Positions 42,828 through 53,647 of a stretch of DNA of 64,000 nucleotides are shown piece after piece; the first letter of the stretch is position 1, and every line of letters begins with the position of its first letter. The notes beneath the pieces were generated by a model, which searched no databases, was not told the DNA's origin, and saw nothing but the letters and a program-made list of their open reading frames with translations. A program made the translations under genes and the position numbers. Origin of the DNA: Pegoplata infirma (lineage: Eukaryota > Arthropoda > Insecta > Diptera > Anthomyiidae). The DNA lies in NCBI GenBank assembly GCA_963921195.1, contig OY992540.1, positions 45,221,890-45,285,889 on the forward strand, given 5' to 3'.

Positions 42828-43570
42828 CCTTGACAGCGGGATTCATTTTTAAATCTCCCGGGATCCCGGGAATGAAAATGAATGTTACTGTTTCAAAGAA
42901 ATGAAAATAATAAGAAAATTTACCCCAAAAAATTATTTAAAAAATTTTAATTGACTGCCGGTTTACAGAAGGCGAACGATACACACGAACGAAAATTTTA
43001 CATGTATTTTGTTGTTGTTACAATAACAAAACACATGCAAAATTTTCGTTCGTGTATATCGTTCGCCTTCTGTAAACTGGCACTAAATTTTTTTATTGAT
43101 TTAAAAAGAATCATGTTTAGAGACATAAATACTCTATAGAAACAAATAATCATACTGCAAATTTTTGTAATGCAGTAGCTGATTTCTGTAACTCTCGAAT
43201 CGAAAAATTTCTCGCATGAAACATGTGCAATGAAACGAAAACATTGTAAATCGGCACAAAAAGTGACTTTTCACATTTTACTGTTTCTGTAACTTTGTTG
43301 TGCGAAAACTCTTAAACTTATTGGAATGATGCGAGAAAACTGTTTCTGTAAAGTAATTGGTCTAAAACTTTTGTATTTGAAGTGTCAAAAAAACTCACAT
43401 TTTAAAACGGTGCGGGACACATACAAAATGAGCAATAGAAGTCAAAAAATCAACAATTTCAAAGAAATTAAAATCCCGGTAATTCCCGCTCTATTTTCCG
43501 GGATTTCGGGATCGAAAATTTACAAAAATTCCCGGGAAATCCCGTCCCGGGAATTCCCGTGAAAGACTCT
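42828..43570. mobile_element. element bounded by CCCGGGAT clusters, with hairpin inside
   Basis: CGGGAT/CCCGGGATCCCGGGAA motifs at 42836-42875 and five or more CCCGGGAA/CCGGGAT motifs at 43480-43562 resemble the clusters at 20870 and 25510. They may be the two ends of one decayed hAT-type element. The tips and duplication are not resolved. A separate hairpin lies at 42953-43087. Confidence 0.45.
42953..43087. mobile_element. short hairpin MITE, ~62-bp arms
   Basis: GCCGGTTTACAGAAGGCGAA (from 42957) and its inverse (ending at 43081) form arms with only a few mismatches around a short A/T loop near 43020. ACT lies on both sides and could be a 3-bp duplication. It is non-coding. Confidence 0.75.
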
Positions 43571-44000
43571 ATGTGTAATACATCAGAAAGCACCCTTTTA
43601 AGGAGAAACAAATTTTTTTTTTTTTTTAACTGTTAGAACTTTTTTAGAGTTTCTTGAAAACTGAACTTGATTCACAATTTAAGCTGTGACTTTTTTTTAA
43701 TGCATTTTTGTTCAAATTCAAGTAACTTCTACAATTTTTGACGGATTTTATTAAAAATACTCTTATTTCCTTCGTAATAAATCAGACTTGAACCTTACGT
43801 TCAGAAATAAAATTAAAAAATTTTGTCAAATTCACAAGGAAATTAGGTTGGTTCACTTTGCGGGCTTTCCTTGTAAATCACAGAAAACCCCATTGATAGA
43901 ATTCAATTCTGATGGCAGAATCGAATTCAAAAGGTTAAAATACATAAGGATGAGTGGGTCTAGTGTCTGGGTCAGAAACTTTTTTGTTTTTTTGTAATGC
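43571..44000. other. AT-rich sequence without recognised feature
   Basis: The 69-codon frame at 43788-43997 has varied composition but no recognised motif, and it ends at the next element. It is not called as a gene. Confidence 0.45.
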
Positions 44001-44189
44001 AGTGTAATTAGGGTTGCCAGATACTAGAAGTCCAATAACTGGAATATGGAAAAAATTCAGCTGGATTTTCAGAAAATAACTGGACACATACATATTTTTT
44101 TATAACTTAAAAAAACAACCGATTTTCATAGGTAAGGTATCATTATTTTGGACTACTTTTCGAATATAACATCAATCAAATGATCGCCT

Positions 44190-44402
44190 CTATTGGCTAT
44201 GGCAAAACGTGTACTTTTGTAAGCATGTCGGAATGTTAATGTTGACCTCGTCAATAATTTGAGGATTGCTATCGTATATTTTTCTATTCAAATACCCCCA
44301 CAAGAATAAGTCCGGAGTGGGAATCGGATCTGGAAATCTATGTGGCAAGTTAAAGTTCCCTGGACGTACGATGTCAAAAAAGCGACAATAACTGGCCCTC
44401 AT
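44190..44402 (-). pseudogene. IS630/Tc1-mariner-like transposase fragment
   Basis: About 60 codons cover NLPHRFPDPIPTPDLFLWGYLNRKIYD and NPQIIDEVNINI. The family's C-terminal catalytic block includes PPxSPDLxPxDFFLWGYLK. Only this end is present, truncated at the palindrome centre near 44405 and mirrored on the plus strand. It cannot be functional. Confidence 0.75.
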
Positions 44403-44551
44403 CTACAGATTTGACCCCTCCGGACTTATTTTTGTGGGGTTATTTAAAAAGCAAAATGTACGCCAACAATTCTCAGAACATCTACGAGGTGAAGGAAAAC
44501 ATTCGACACGAACTAGACTGCCGATGTGCTCGTAAGTAATGAACAAAAGTA

Positions 44552-45017
44552 CACTAAAAAAAGCTTATTTTTTGCTACCTCCTATTAAACGAGAATTCCT
44601 AGTAGTTTTTCAAGATTTTCACCAATAATTTTGTAATTTAACAAACTTTTTACTATTAATTTTGTAAATTTACAAATTTTTTGACGCGATAAAACTTACA
44701 AGGAATTCTCGTGAATTTACTAGATTTTTTTTTTGCTACCTTCTATTTCATGAGAATTCCTAGTAAAAATTACGAGCTTTTTACCAATAAAATTGTAAAT
44801 TTAAAATTTTTTGGGCAAAATAAAACTTACAAGGAATTCTCCTGAATTTATTGGATTTTTTGTAAAATATCCATAGAAATTAACAAAATTACAAAAAAAA
44901 AAAATAAATTTTGATCGAAAATTGTTTGTTAAAAAACAAGGAAAACTGTCAAATATTAATAAAATGGGACTACGAGACTTGTTCTAATAATTTGACAAGG
45001 TTTTTTTTTTTTTAGTG
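44552..45017. mobile_element. MITE CACTAAAAAAAGC...TTTTTAGTG
   Basis: This 466-bp element has TA at 44550-44551 and 45018-45019. It contains two direct copies of a 'gctacctcctattaaacgag'-type block (44572 and 44735) and 'aaggaattctcgtgaattta' repeats. Its right part matches 27776-27885 and 63777-64000. Confidence 0.78.
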
Positions 45018-45225
45018 TAGTGAAAACGCAACAAAAAGTGCAAAAGAGGCAGCTTTATATTTATGTTTTATTAAAAAAAAATTATTTAATAAACAAAATA
45101 TTTTTTAAAATTTAAGAAATTATTTTATAACTGGAAAAATTATACACTAACTGGAAACTGGACCAGACCCAAAATAACTGGAAAATCCAGGCCATTCCAG
45201 GCCGTCTGGCAACCCTAAGTGTAAT

Positions 45226-46547
45226 TGAAGCCACCATATTTTTTTCATAAAATCTTAAATAAAAAAATAACGGCATTAAACGCAGACGTTTTTTTTTTTT
45301 TTTAAATTAAAGATTACACTATATGCTTTATTATCACAATGTATAATCAATAGCAACCTCTTAACCTCTTATTCCATCAAGTATTAAAAATACTCCAATT
45401 TCGGAACATTTTACAAAAAACAACAAAAATATTTTTACAACAATTTTCAAAAAACCAAAAACAGAAATGTATTTGAAAATATCTGAAGTTAATGGTTCCA
45501 TAATAAAAAAATTATCTTTGAATAAAACAATACAAAAAAAAAATTCTGGAAATAAGTTAATTTTTAATTTTTAGAACCACATTCAAAAACACGAAAAATG
45601 ATTTGACTTTGACGGCGGTTTGCAAGAAAAGTAAACAACGTAGAATAATAGTTGTGACAGATAATTTTGTGTAATTTTACATACTTTAAACCTAAATTAA
45701 TAATTTTTGGGAAAAACAATTTTTCAGTTTTGAATAAAGCGCCACTTTTGATCCATTTCAAAAGGAATTATAATTTTCCTGACAATCGACGAAATTAAAA
45801 AAAAAAATCATATTCTTGTCACCCTAATATAGTCTCATATATACGTATGAGTGTATATTGTCCAACTTTTAAATTTAAACAAACAGGACATGCTTCACTT
45901 AAACTATCCTTTAGGGTACAATTATGCTACTGAAAGATTTTCTGTTGTTGTTTATTGTGCTACTGTATGTGTTTGTTTACTTAAGTATGTATGTGTTGCT
46001 TCAGTTACCATATAACCATCTTTAAATTATGGTTTGATCTTAAAGAAAACTTAAAAAAATATGTATCAGAAAAATCGATACAAGGGAAAAATATTTAAAC
46101 CATTTTTTTATAAAATCTTATGAAAAATTTAATTAATTTAAAAATACCAAGTTTGAGGTTTTGTTTATGGACCTCAAATGTCTTTGAATATAAAATATGC
46201 TGTCATAATTTATATTTAAACAAAAAAAAAAAAAGAAGAAAAATCTTTTTATTTTTATTTACGAATATTATACAGAAAACCGAAATGACCAAACTAATAA
46301 ATTATGGCAAAAGTAATGTTAAGCCACAAAATTAATTATCTGGTCAACATGAAATGGAAAGCGTGAGGTTTTGTGTTTAACGGATATTATATTAAGACTG
46401 TAGAAATATAAATTGGATTTAGTTGCTATATTTGATAATGACATCAGCTAGGGAATTGGAAGCTGTTTTAATATTGAAATCTCTACTTTTGAGTGACTTC
46501 CCCGCTAAACTTTTATTAACAAGTAATGTATAAGGTAATGCATAGGA
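45226..46547. other. AT-rich sequence without recognised feature
   Basis: Short frames only. Moderately less repetitive DNA at 45830-46050 could be host intron. No splice-bounded exon was convincing. Confidence 0.45.
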
Positions 46548-47127
46548 AGGTCTTTCACAGAGCACCCACCGATTGTACTGAAACTTACATGTAGGAAAGA
46601 GGGGAGCAAAATAAGATCTACCTGTTTTTGTGTAGCTGCCCAATCTCACATTTAGCTGGTCAAAGGGAAGGTGGAAAAACGGATTTTTTTTTTCGTTTTT
46701 CGAGGATTTTTCCCACTTCTTCAAAAGAAACTATATGAACATTTTATACAGGTCGAAAGGTTTTTTGAAGGCCTATACAATGGTGTATCGGTCGTATCAA
46801 AATTCGGCTTCGTTAAGTTCGTTATTGTCAAAAATGTATAATCGTTGGAATAGTTTGAATGGAGATGTATATGCGCACGACCAAAATCAAATGTAATAAT
46901 CTCTATCAAAATTAAGCTGACCCGTATTTTTTCGTTTGGCGAAATTTCAGCTAGTTCGGCTTTTATACGGATTTTCCCGAAAGCCCTTATTTTTTCATAA
47001 GGTGGCAACCCTTTTTTAAACTTGAGATTGGGCAGCTAAAAAAACAGGTAACTCTTATTTTTGTCCCCTCATTCATATATTCAAGATTCAGGACAATCGG
47101 TGGATGCCCTGTGAAAGACCTTCTTTG
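46548..47127. mobile_element. foldback GAAGGTCTTTCACAG...CTGTGAAAGACCTTC
   Basis: The arms pair from GAAGGTCTTTCACAGAGCAC to the inverse at about 47127 and include 'taGCTGCCCAATCTCA' and its complement. The centre is near 46730-46860. The fragment at 1425-1680 is the same family. The duplication is not resolved. Confidence 0.75.
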
Positions 47128-47148
47128 TAAGACCCCATAAAGTATATA

Positions 47149-47432
47149 TGGGACATTCCATGCCAAATCGCACAATTCGCACAAATTTAAAAAAAAAAAT
47201 TAAAATTCTCAATTAATTTTGACCAGTAAAAATTGTCGACATTTTAAAAAAAGTTGGACAAAATTTTATTGCTATTTAAATGTAGTTTGAGAAAAAAACA
47301 TTTGAACGATAAAAAAATATTACAGTAGATAATTTCAATAAATTTTAAAAATAGGTCTCGTATTCCTTAATGAAGTAGTCGTTTTTAAATTTCATGGCCG
47401 ATGCGGCACGGTTTCCCCATGTACGATGTTCC
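47149..47432. mobile_element. solo arm of the foldback C family
   Basis: TGGGACATTCCATGCCAAAT starts directly after 'ataaagtatata' of a mini-me, the same target position as foldback C at 50070. 'gaccagtaaaaattgtcgac' and 'atgtagtttgag' follow the order of foldback C. The right arm is missing. Confidence 0.7.
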
Positions 47433-47716
47433 TACACTCAAAATATTTTGAAGGCAAAAACAAATGAAAAACACATTTAAAACCAGAAAATAAATAATTG
47501 AAAATCATCCTAGTAATTATTCATTTATTTTAACAAACATCAACATTGATTTTTTACTGTTTCTAAAATAAATAACATTAAACATTAAAAAATTAAGTTT
47601 TTTTTCATTCATTTTTACCAACAAATTCGAAAAAATAACCTACGAAAACATTAAAAATAAGTGATAGTTCTGTTTTCTTACCAACAATTCAAAAAAAAAA
47701 ACCTACGAAAACATTA

Positions 47717-49119
47717 ACAAGTGAGAGTGTTAAATTCGGCTGTGTCGAATCTTTTATACCCACCAACACGTAAAAAAACAAGTAGAAAAGTTAAATTCGA
47801 CTTGGCCGAATCTATGAATACCCTCCACAATGCCCTTTTTAAGTGGTAGTAAATTTTCTAACGTGAAAAAAATAACATTTTTGTTTAGAGATATTTTATT
47901 TTGTGTAAAAAAACTTTTTTTTTATTAATTTTTGAAAAAAAAAAAATTACTAATTTTTTTTTGAGTGTAAAATTTTTTTTGAGTGTAAAATTTTTTTTGA
48001 GTGTTTTTTTTTTGTTTTAGTGTAAAAATATTTTTGTGTGACAAAAATACCTTGTAAAATATTTTTGTAACTTACCAATGTTTTTAAAACATGTTTAACG
48101 GGTTTTCAAGACGTGAATTTAAGGTGAAACTAATCTGAAATTTACGATTTTGCTAATAATTTTTGAACCACTGGACCGATTTGGCTGAAATTTGAAAAGA
48201 ACTAGACCAAAGGAACGGCAAATATATATGCCACACTTCAGCACCCTCAGAATTGCCGTTCGAAAGTTACCGTGTGTTTTATCTCGTAAATTCCAGAAAA
48301 ACCCTTGCCGAAATTCAGTCATTTGCTTATAACTTTTGAACCACTGGACCGATTTCGCAGGATCGCAATACCAACCTGACCAGGTAAATGCCCAACATAT
48401 ATGCCAAACTTCAGGAGCCTTTCAAAAGTTAGCGTGCTTTCAACAGACAGACAGACAGACGGACAGACGGACGGACGGACGGACGGACGGACGGACGGAC
48501 ATCGCTAGATCGTCTTAAAATCGATCGAGGATCATGAATATATATACTTTATGGGGTCCTAGACCAATATTTCGAGGTGTTACAAACGGAATGACAAACT
48601 TATATATACCCTCTATCACTAGAGTGGAGGGTATAAAAACAGGGGCGTCTTTCTTTTTTTTTGGGGGGGGTAAAGTCCATTGGAGACAACCTTCCTGGAT
48701 TCAACTGCAAGACTTTGAACTTCTTTTGACATAACAATGTTTCGTTTGCTAAGCAAAAGTACAAAAAACCTATAAAAAATGTTTTTTTAGAGGATTTTTT
48801 AGTTCTTAAGAGGGGAACTTTTTTCCCCCTGAACTGATTTTGCCCATGTTCGAACTTAACCCGCCCAATACTTTAAGACATATTCGTGCTAAATTTCAGG
48901 AGTCTAGCTCTTTTACTTTGGACTGTATCGTGTCTTCCACAGACGGACAGACGGACGGACGGACGGACGGACGGACAGACGGACATCGCTAGAATGTCTT
49001 AGAATGGATCACTGATCTATAATATATATACTTTATGGGGTCCTAGACCGATATTTCGATGCGTTACACACGGAATGACAAAGTGAGTATACCCCCATAC
49101 TGTGGTTGGAGGGTATAAA
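47717..49119. mobile_element. mini-me/Helentron-like element hosting a second mini-me
   Basis: 'acaagtgagagtgttaaatt', the hairpin region 'ttcggctgtgtcgaa' and 'ttttatacccacca' form one end. The other end is 'actgtggttggagggtat' (49098-49116). The (GACG)n tract is 48940-48985. The element 47775-48634 interrupts it after the first 55 bp. Confidence 0.72.
47775..48634. mobile_element. mini-me/Helentron-like element nested in another
   Basis: 'caagtagaaaagttaaattc' with the hairpin 'ttcgacttggccgaa' opens the element. Phrases such as 'ccactggaccgatttcg' follow, then the (GACA)(GACG)n tract at 48448-48505, 'catcgctagatcg', 'ctttatggggtcctagacca' and the end 'cactagagtggagggtat'. No Rep/helicase is encoded. 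Confidence 0.72.
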
Positions 49120-49584
49120 AATTAACGATTTCGTAGGTTATTTTTTACAATTTTCTATTGAAATATTTTTTTAAAAATTTTTCATAAAATTTTGGGGAAT
49201 CGATCCCGCAATCAACTACATTCTTGCTAGACACTCCACCTATCCTGTCAAAGTCACTTGATACAAACATGTTTTTCTGTTTCTATAAATAATTTTTTGA
49301 ATTTTTTTTCTAAAAAAAAAATAACCTACTTGTGTAGGTAAAAACTAATGATATCTCATTAAAAAATAACAACAATTTAAAAAAAATTACTGACACAAAT
49401 CATTAAAAATTTAAAGAAGAATCACTTATTTTTACTTACAGAACAAAAATGACTTAAAAAATTAAATGTTAATGAAAGTCTTTATATTTTAGTGTGTTAT
49501 TTTTGAAAAGAAAGGACAGAAGTAGTTATTAATAAAAACTCAACATCACACAAATGTTTTTTCTTTTAAAAACGAGGATTGCCC

Positions 49585-49975
49585 CATGTATATTATTGAT
49601 ATGAGACCGGTTCTAACACATTCTAGCAATTTCCGTCTGTCTGTTGAAAAACCGATTACGGCAAAAACATTAAACCGGCTTTAACCTGATATGCTTGCTT
49701 GTAGTTGTCCCAAGCTGATGGGTATTGAATTTAAGTGATATTAGTTCAGCGGTTCAAAAGTTGTGACCCAAAATGTAAGGACAACTCGAAAATTTTGGTA
49801 CATTCCACATAACCTAAAAATACAAAATGCTTTAATTAGGATGCTGGTTGATAAATGCGAACAAAATTGCATACCGAATGGTATTGAAACAAGCACAAAC
49901 ATATTGTTTTTTCTAATAAAAAATTCGTGTAATTTTTTTTTTACGCTGAATTTTTTTTTTTTTTAATTTTCCTTT
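49585..49975. mobile_element. mini-me fragment (GTCTGTCTG)
   Basis: 'cattctagcaatttccgtct', 'gcggttcaaaagttgtgacc' and 'acaaaatgctttaatt' follow the order of 52138-52450. The ends are missing. It lies directly before another copy of the same kind. Confidence 0.65.
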
Positions 49976-49978
49976 TTT

Positions 49979-52626
49979 ATACCCTCCACTTAATGATAGA
50001 GGGTATATATAAGTTTGTCATTCCGTTTGTAACTCATCGAAATATCGATCTGGGACCCCATAAAGTATATGGGGCATTCCATGCCAAATCACTCACTTTT
50101 AGGCCCGACCCCCTTCGATTAATTTTATTTTTGGATATGTTTTAGTACGTATTAAATGCAACTTCCAGCCAAATTTTCAGCCTTTTATACCAAGGTGGTG
50201 TTGAGTAATCAATTTTTCAAAATGGCGATTTTTTCCAAAAAATTAAAAAATTTAAATTTTCAATCAATTTTGACCAGTAAAAAATATAGATATATTAAAA
50301 AAAGATGGACAACATTTTGTTGGCAGTTAAATGTAGTTTTAGAAAAAAATATGAAAAATTATTCGAAGTAATTATCACTTGTTTTTTATCGTATAAAAAT
50401 TAAAATCGACTTTTTGAAAAAGTCCGAAACCTTCGATTTTTTTTTTAAAAATGTCAAAAAATTCTACTCTAAATTACGCAACTTTTAAGTCATAATTCGA
50501 GATGTGATCGTAATTCGTTCTATTTTTATTCAAATTTTGAAAATTGCACTTTTTTTTTTTTTAACTCTGGTTTATTTTATATGGTGCTCCAAAAAAAATA
50601 ATTTGGTAAATATTGACCGTAACTTCCCCTAGATATATTAACTTGGGTGTAAAAATACGTCTCAGAAAATTTTAGGATGATCGGACATGGGTAAGGCGTG
50701 CCGCATCGGCTTTGAAGTTTGAAAATCGGATTACAAGGGAAAATATGCATTTTTTTCTGTTTTCTTAATTTTTTTGGTATTTTAAGTTAATTTTGAATTC
50801 AAATGGTTACAGAATTGAAATGTAGAGTAAAATGTTTCTCTATTAAGGTCATAAAAACCGAAATCGGTTTAAAATCAGCCAAGTTATTACAACTTCCCCA
50901 GGCATCTAACGTGTGGCAGACAACTTGATTAATCAATACAATCCGATTTTTGAAATTCATTGAAATTTTCTACTGTAATAACATTTTTTTATTCTTCAAG
51001 TTCAAATGTTATTAGATGACAAGTATTTTTCATATTGTGTTTTGCTAACATTTTTTAAATTAGTGCTAAAAATGCCTGCATTTTCCACACCCTTTTGAAA
51101 TCTCTATTTTAAAATAAAAAATATTTTTTTTGTTTTAAAATTTGGAAAAGTCAAAAAAATATTACACTGAAACATGAATAATGAAAAAATGTTATTACAG
51201 TAGAAAATTTCAATAAATTTAAACAAGGGCCTCGTATTTTTTAATCAAGTTGTATGGCACACGCTAGATGCCTGGGGAAGTTGTAATAACTTGGCTAATT
51301 TTCAACCGATTTTAATTTTTAGTACCTTATTAGAAAGGCATTTTACTCCACATCATAATTCTGTAATCACTTGAATTAAAACTTAACTTAAAATACCAAA
51401 GAGATTGCGAAAACAGAAAAAAATTCATATTTTTCCTTGTAATCCGTTTTTTAAACTTCAAGGACCATGCTAAGCGCCTTACACATGTCCGATCGTCCCA
51501 AATTTTTGTGAGACGTATATTTACCTCCAAATGAATATATTTAGGGTAAGTTAGGGTCAGTATCTACCATTTTTTTTTTTTTTGGAGCTCCATATAAAAT
51601 AAATCATAGCCAAAACATAAAAGGTGCAATTTTAAAAATTAAAAAAAAAATAGAAAGAATTGTGATCACATCTCGAGTTATGGCTTAAAAGTTGCATAAT
51701 TTAGAGTAGAATTCTTATAGTTTTTTACAAAAATATCGAAGGTTTCGGACTTCTTCAAAAAGTCGATTTTAATTTTTAAACGTCAAAAAATAAGTGATAA
51801 TTACTTCGAATAATTTTTTCACATTTTTTTTCTAAAACTACATTTAAATACCAACAAAACGTTGTCCAACTTTTTTTAAAATATCTATATTTTTTACTGG
51901 TCAAAATTGATTGAAAATTTAAATTTTTTAATTTTTTGGAAAAATTGCCATTTTGAAAAATTGATTACTCAACACCACCTTGGTATAAAAGGCTGAAAAT
52001 TTGGCTGGAAGTTGCATTTAATACGTACTAAAACATATCTAAAAATAAAATTAATCGATGGGGGTCGGGCCTAAAAGTGAGTGATTTGGCATGGAATGCC
52101 CCATATATATTCATGATGCCCGATCGATTTTAAGACATTCTAGCGATGTCCGTCTGTCCGTCTGTCTGTCTGCGGAAAATGCTGTCACGGACAAAATATT
52201 GCACAGAGATGACTGAAACTTAACATATTTATTGGAAGTTCTCCCGAGAAGTTTGGTATTGCATTTGAGCGATATCGGTTAAGCGGTTCAAAAAAAGTTA
52301 TGAACGAAAATGTAAGCACACCTCAAAAATTTCAGTACATTCAACATAACTTAAAAATACAAAATGCTTTAATTCGGCTTCTGGTTGACATATGTGAACA
52401 TAATTGAACACCAAATGGTATTTAAATATGTACGAACATATTTTTTGACAAATAAAGAAAAAAATCGCGAATTTTTTTTACCAAAATTTTTTTTCGCGTA
52501 TTATTTTTTAAAATTTTTTTTTTTTTTTTCAAAAGAAATTTCCTTTTAAATAAAGTTTTTTGCAATAATCTTTTTGAAATTGTGGAGGGTATCACTACAT
52601 TCGGCAAGGCCGAATTTAACTTTTTT
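49979..52626. mobile_element. mini-me/Helentron-like element interrupted by foldback C
   Basis: 'taccctccacttaatgatag' to 'gaccccataaagtata' (49979-50069) continues after the foldback with 'tatattcatgatgcccgatc', the GTCY tract (52148-52175) and the terminal hairpin TTCGGCAAGGCCGAA (52592-52606) and 'cttgtttc'. The intact phrase in other copies ('aaagtatatatattcatgat') shows the empty site with one TA. Confidence 0.75.
50070..52103. mobile_element. large palindromic foldback C (TGGGGCATTCCATGCC ends)
   Basis: Arms of about 1 kb pair from TGGGGCATTCCATGCCAAAT (50070) to the inverse at 52103, with TA at 50068-50069 and 52104-52105. The arms carry 'gcccgacccccttcgat', 'tgaccagtaaaaaatataga' and 'ctagatgcctggggaagttg'. 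The centre is near 51080. Non-coding. Confidence 0.87.
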
Positions 52627-52789
52627 ACTTGTTTCACATTATTATTCACATTCAAATAAAAAAAATGTTATTGATGACACCGCTTCATCATATTGATGAC
52701 AAATTACATTGGACGAAAAATGATGTAACAATTCATCATTTTGATGTAACTTTTCATCAATATGAAGAAGCTTTTTTTCTGAGTGTACA
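52627..52789. mobile_element. TGATG-rich element, right end TTTTTCTGAGTG
   Basis: 'gatgacaccgcttcatcata', 'acattggacgaaaaatgatg' and 'catcaatatgaagaagcttt' are the reverse complement, in order, of 55975-56090. The right tip (inverse of CACTCAGAAAAA) is followed by TA. The left tip is unclear. Confidence 0.6.
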
Positions 52790-52799
52790 ATTGGAATCT

Positions 52800-53308
52800 T
52801 CAAATTTTAATTGAATTTTTTCGAATTACTTCTGTAAATGGTGTAAAGTATTAACAAATGTTTGTCTGTTTGACTAGATTTTGGTTACTTTGCTTAATTT
52901 ATTCTTTTAAATTTACCTTAATTCCCAAAATATTTATAAATACATAAAATTTTAATTTTAAATTTGTTTTTATTTACCAAACTTTTTTAAAACAAAAAAA
53001 AAATATATAAAAATTTTGCTAAATCCCTAAAATATTTAACATGTTTGACCGACTTCGACATTGAAAGATTTCAAAGTTTTTCCTTTGCCTTTTCTATTTT
53101 TTTTTTGTATTTTTGTATTTCCTATCTTTATGTAAGTGTAAATTGTGTTTATGTTAATTCTTTCCTGTCATTCAATGTCATGTTAATTTTCGTTGTTTTG
53201 CCTTGCACATTTTACTTTTCTTTTATAACTAGAACATTGGAAAAGAAAAAAAGAATTTTTTTTGTTGGTTAAGAAAAATAAAAAAATTTTATATAATGTA
53301 ACACTTAC
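52800..53308. other. AT-rich sequence, probable intron downstream of the exon candidate
   Basis: Less repetitive than its surroundings. The 75-codon plus-strand frame (53045-53272) is Phe/Ser/Tyr-rich low-complexity and is not called. On the minus strand this would be the start of the intron after the exon at 53309-53348. Confidence 0.4.
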
Positions 53309-53348
53309 CTCAATATTTGTACGAGTGTCTGTGAAGGCATCATTAAAG
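53309..53348 (-). CDS. candidate 40-nt host-gene exon
   Basis: On the minus strand a pyrimidine-rich tract (53349-53372, ending TTATTTTTCCAG) precedes the segment, and GTAAGTGT (53301-53308) follows it: strong 3' and 5' splice sites. After one leading base the exon reads FNDAFTDTRTNIE without a stop and ends on a codon boundary (phase 2 in, phase 0 out). A second frame is also open (LMMPSQTLVQIL). The composition is far less AT-biased than the flanks, and no repeat copy was seen elsewhere in the window. I do not recognise the protein. A chance pairing of splice-like signals remains possible. Confidence 0.45.
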
Positions 53349-53645
53349 CTGGAAAAATAACGAAAAAATAAAGAAAACGAAATTCGCTTCACTGGCTATT
53401 TTGTTAATAAATCATTTACACTTGACAATGTCAGAGGGAAGAATACAAAAAAAATATGTATAAAATATCAAAAAATAATGAGAGATATCTTGAATGGTGT
53501 TTTTATATTTTTTTTTTTTATTTTTTGGCAAAAAATTTAACATTCGTTAGCATTTTTCCAGACGAAAAACATTATGCCAACAACTAGTCATTGTATGTAT
53601 AAAGAACATCTACATAAAAAAAGGGAACATTAAAAAAAATATACA
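53349..53645. other. AT-rich sequence, probable intron upstream of the exon candidate
   Basis: A pyrimidine-rich tract on the minus strand adjoins the exon candidate. No further feature was seen. Confidence 0.4.
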
Positions 53646-53647
53646 TA

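Larger units (their letters stand above)
44009..45217. mobile_element. TAGGGTTGCCAG foldback carrying head-to-head transposase remnants
   Basis: The ends are TAGGGTTGCCAG and its inverse. The 8-bp duplication AGTGTAAT lies at 44001-44008 and 45218-45225, so the ends behave like a hAT element. Inside, minus-strand codons (44190-44402) read PGNFNLPHRFPD...TPDLFLWGYLNRKIY, and plus-strand codons at about 44403-44480 encode the same block. It resembles IS630/Tc1-mariner transposase C-termini (SPDLTPLDFFLWGYLKSKVY), which normally move with TA duplications. A CACTAAAA MITE sits in the right arm. Confidence 0.8.
47435..49576. mobile_element. CACTCAAAA-family MITE with tRNA-like module, copy 2, interrupted
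   Basis: CACTCAAAATATTTTGAAGG follows TA at 47433-47434. The sequence is the same as 14966-15749 up to 47716 and resumes at about 49120. Between them lie the nested mini-me elements. The tRNA-like segment is 49193-49258 (minus strand), with GATCGATTCCC-type B box on the minus strand. The right tip is lost near 49576, where another mini-me fragment begins. Confidence 0.7.

Noticed and set aside
53045..53272. 75-codon hydrophobic open frame
   Set aside because: Low-complexity, T-rich, and on the strand opposite the exon candidate next to it.
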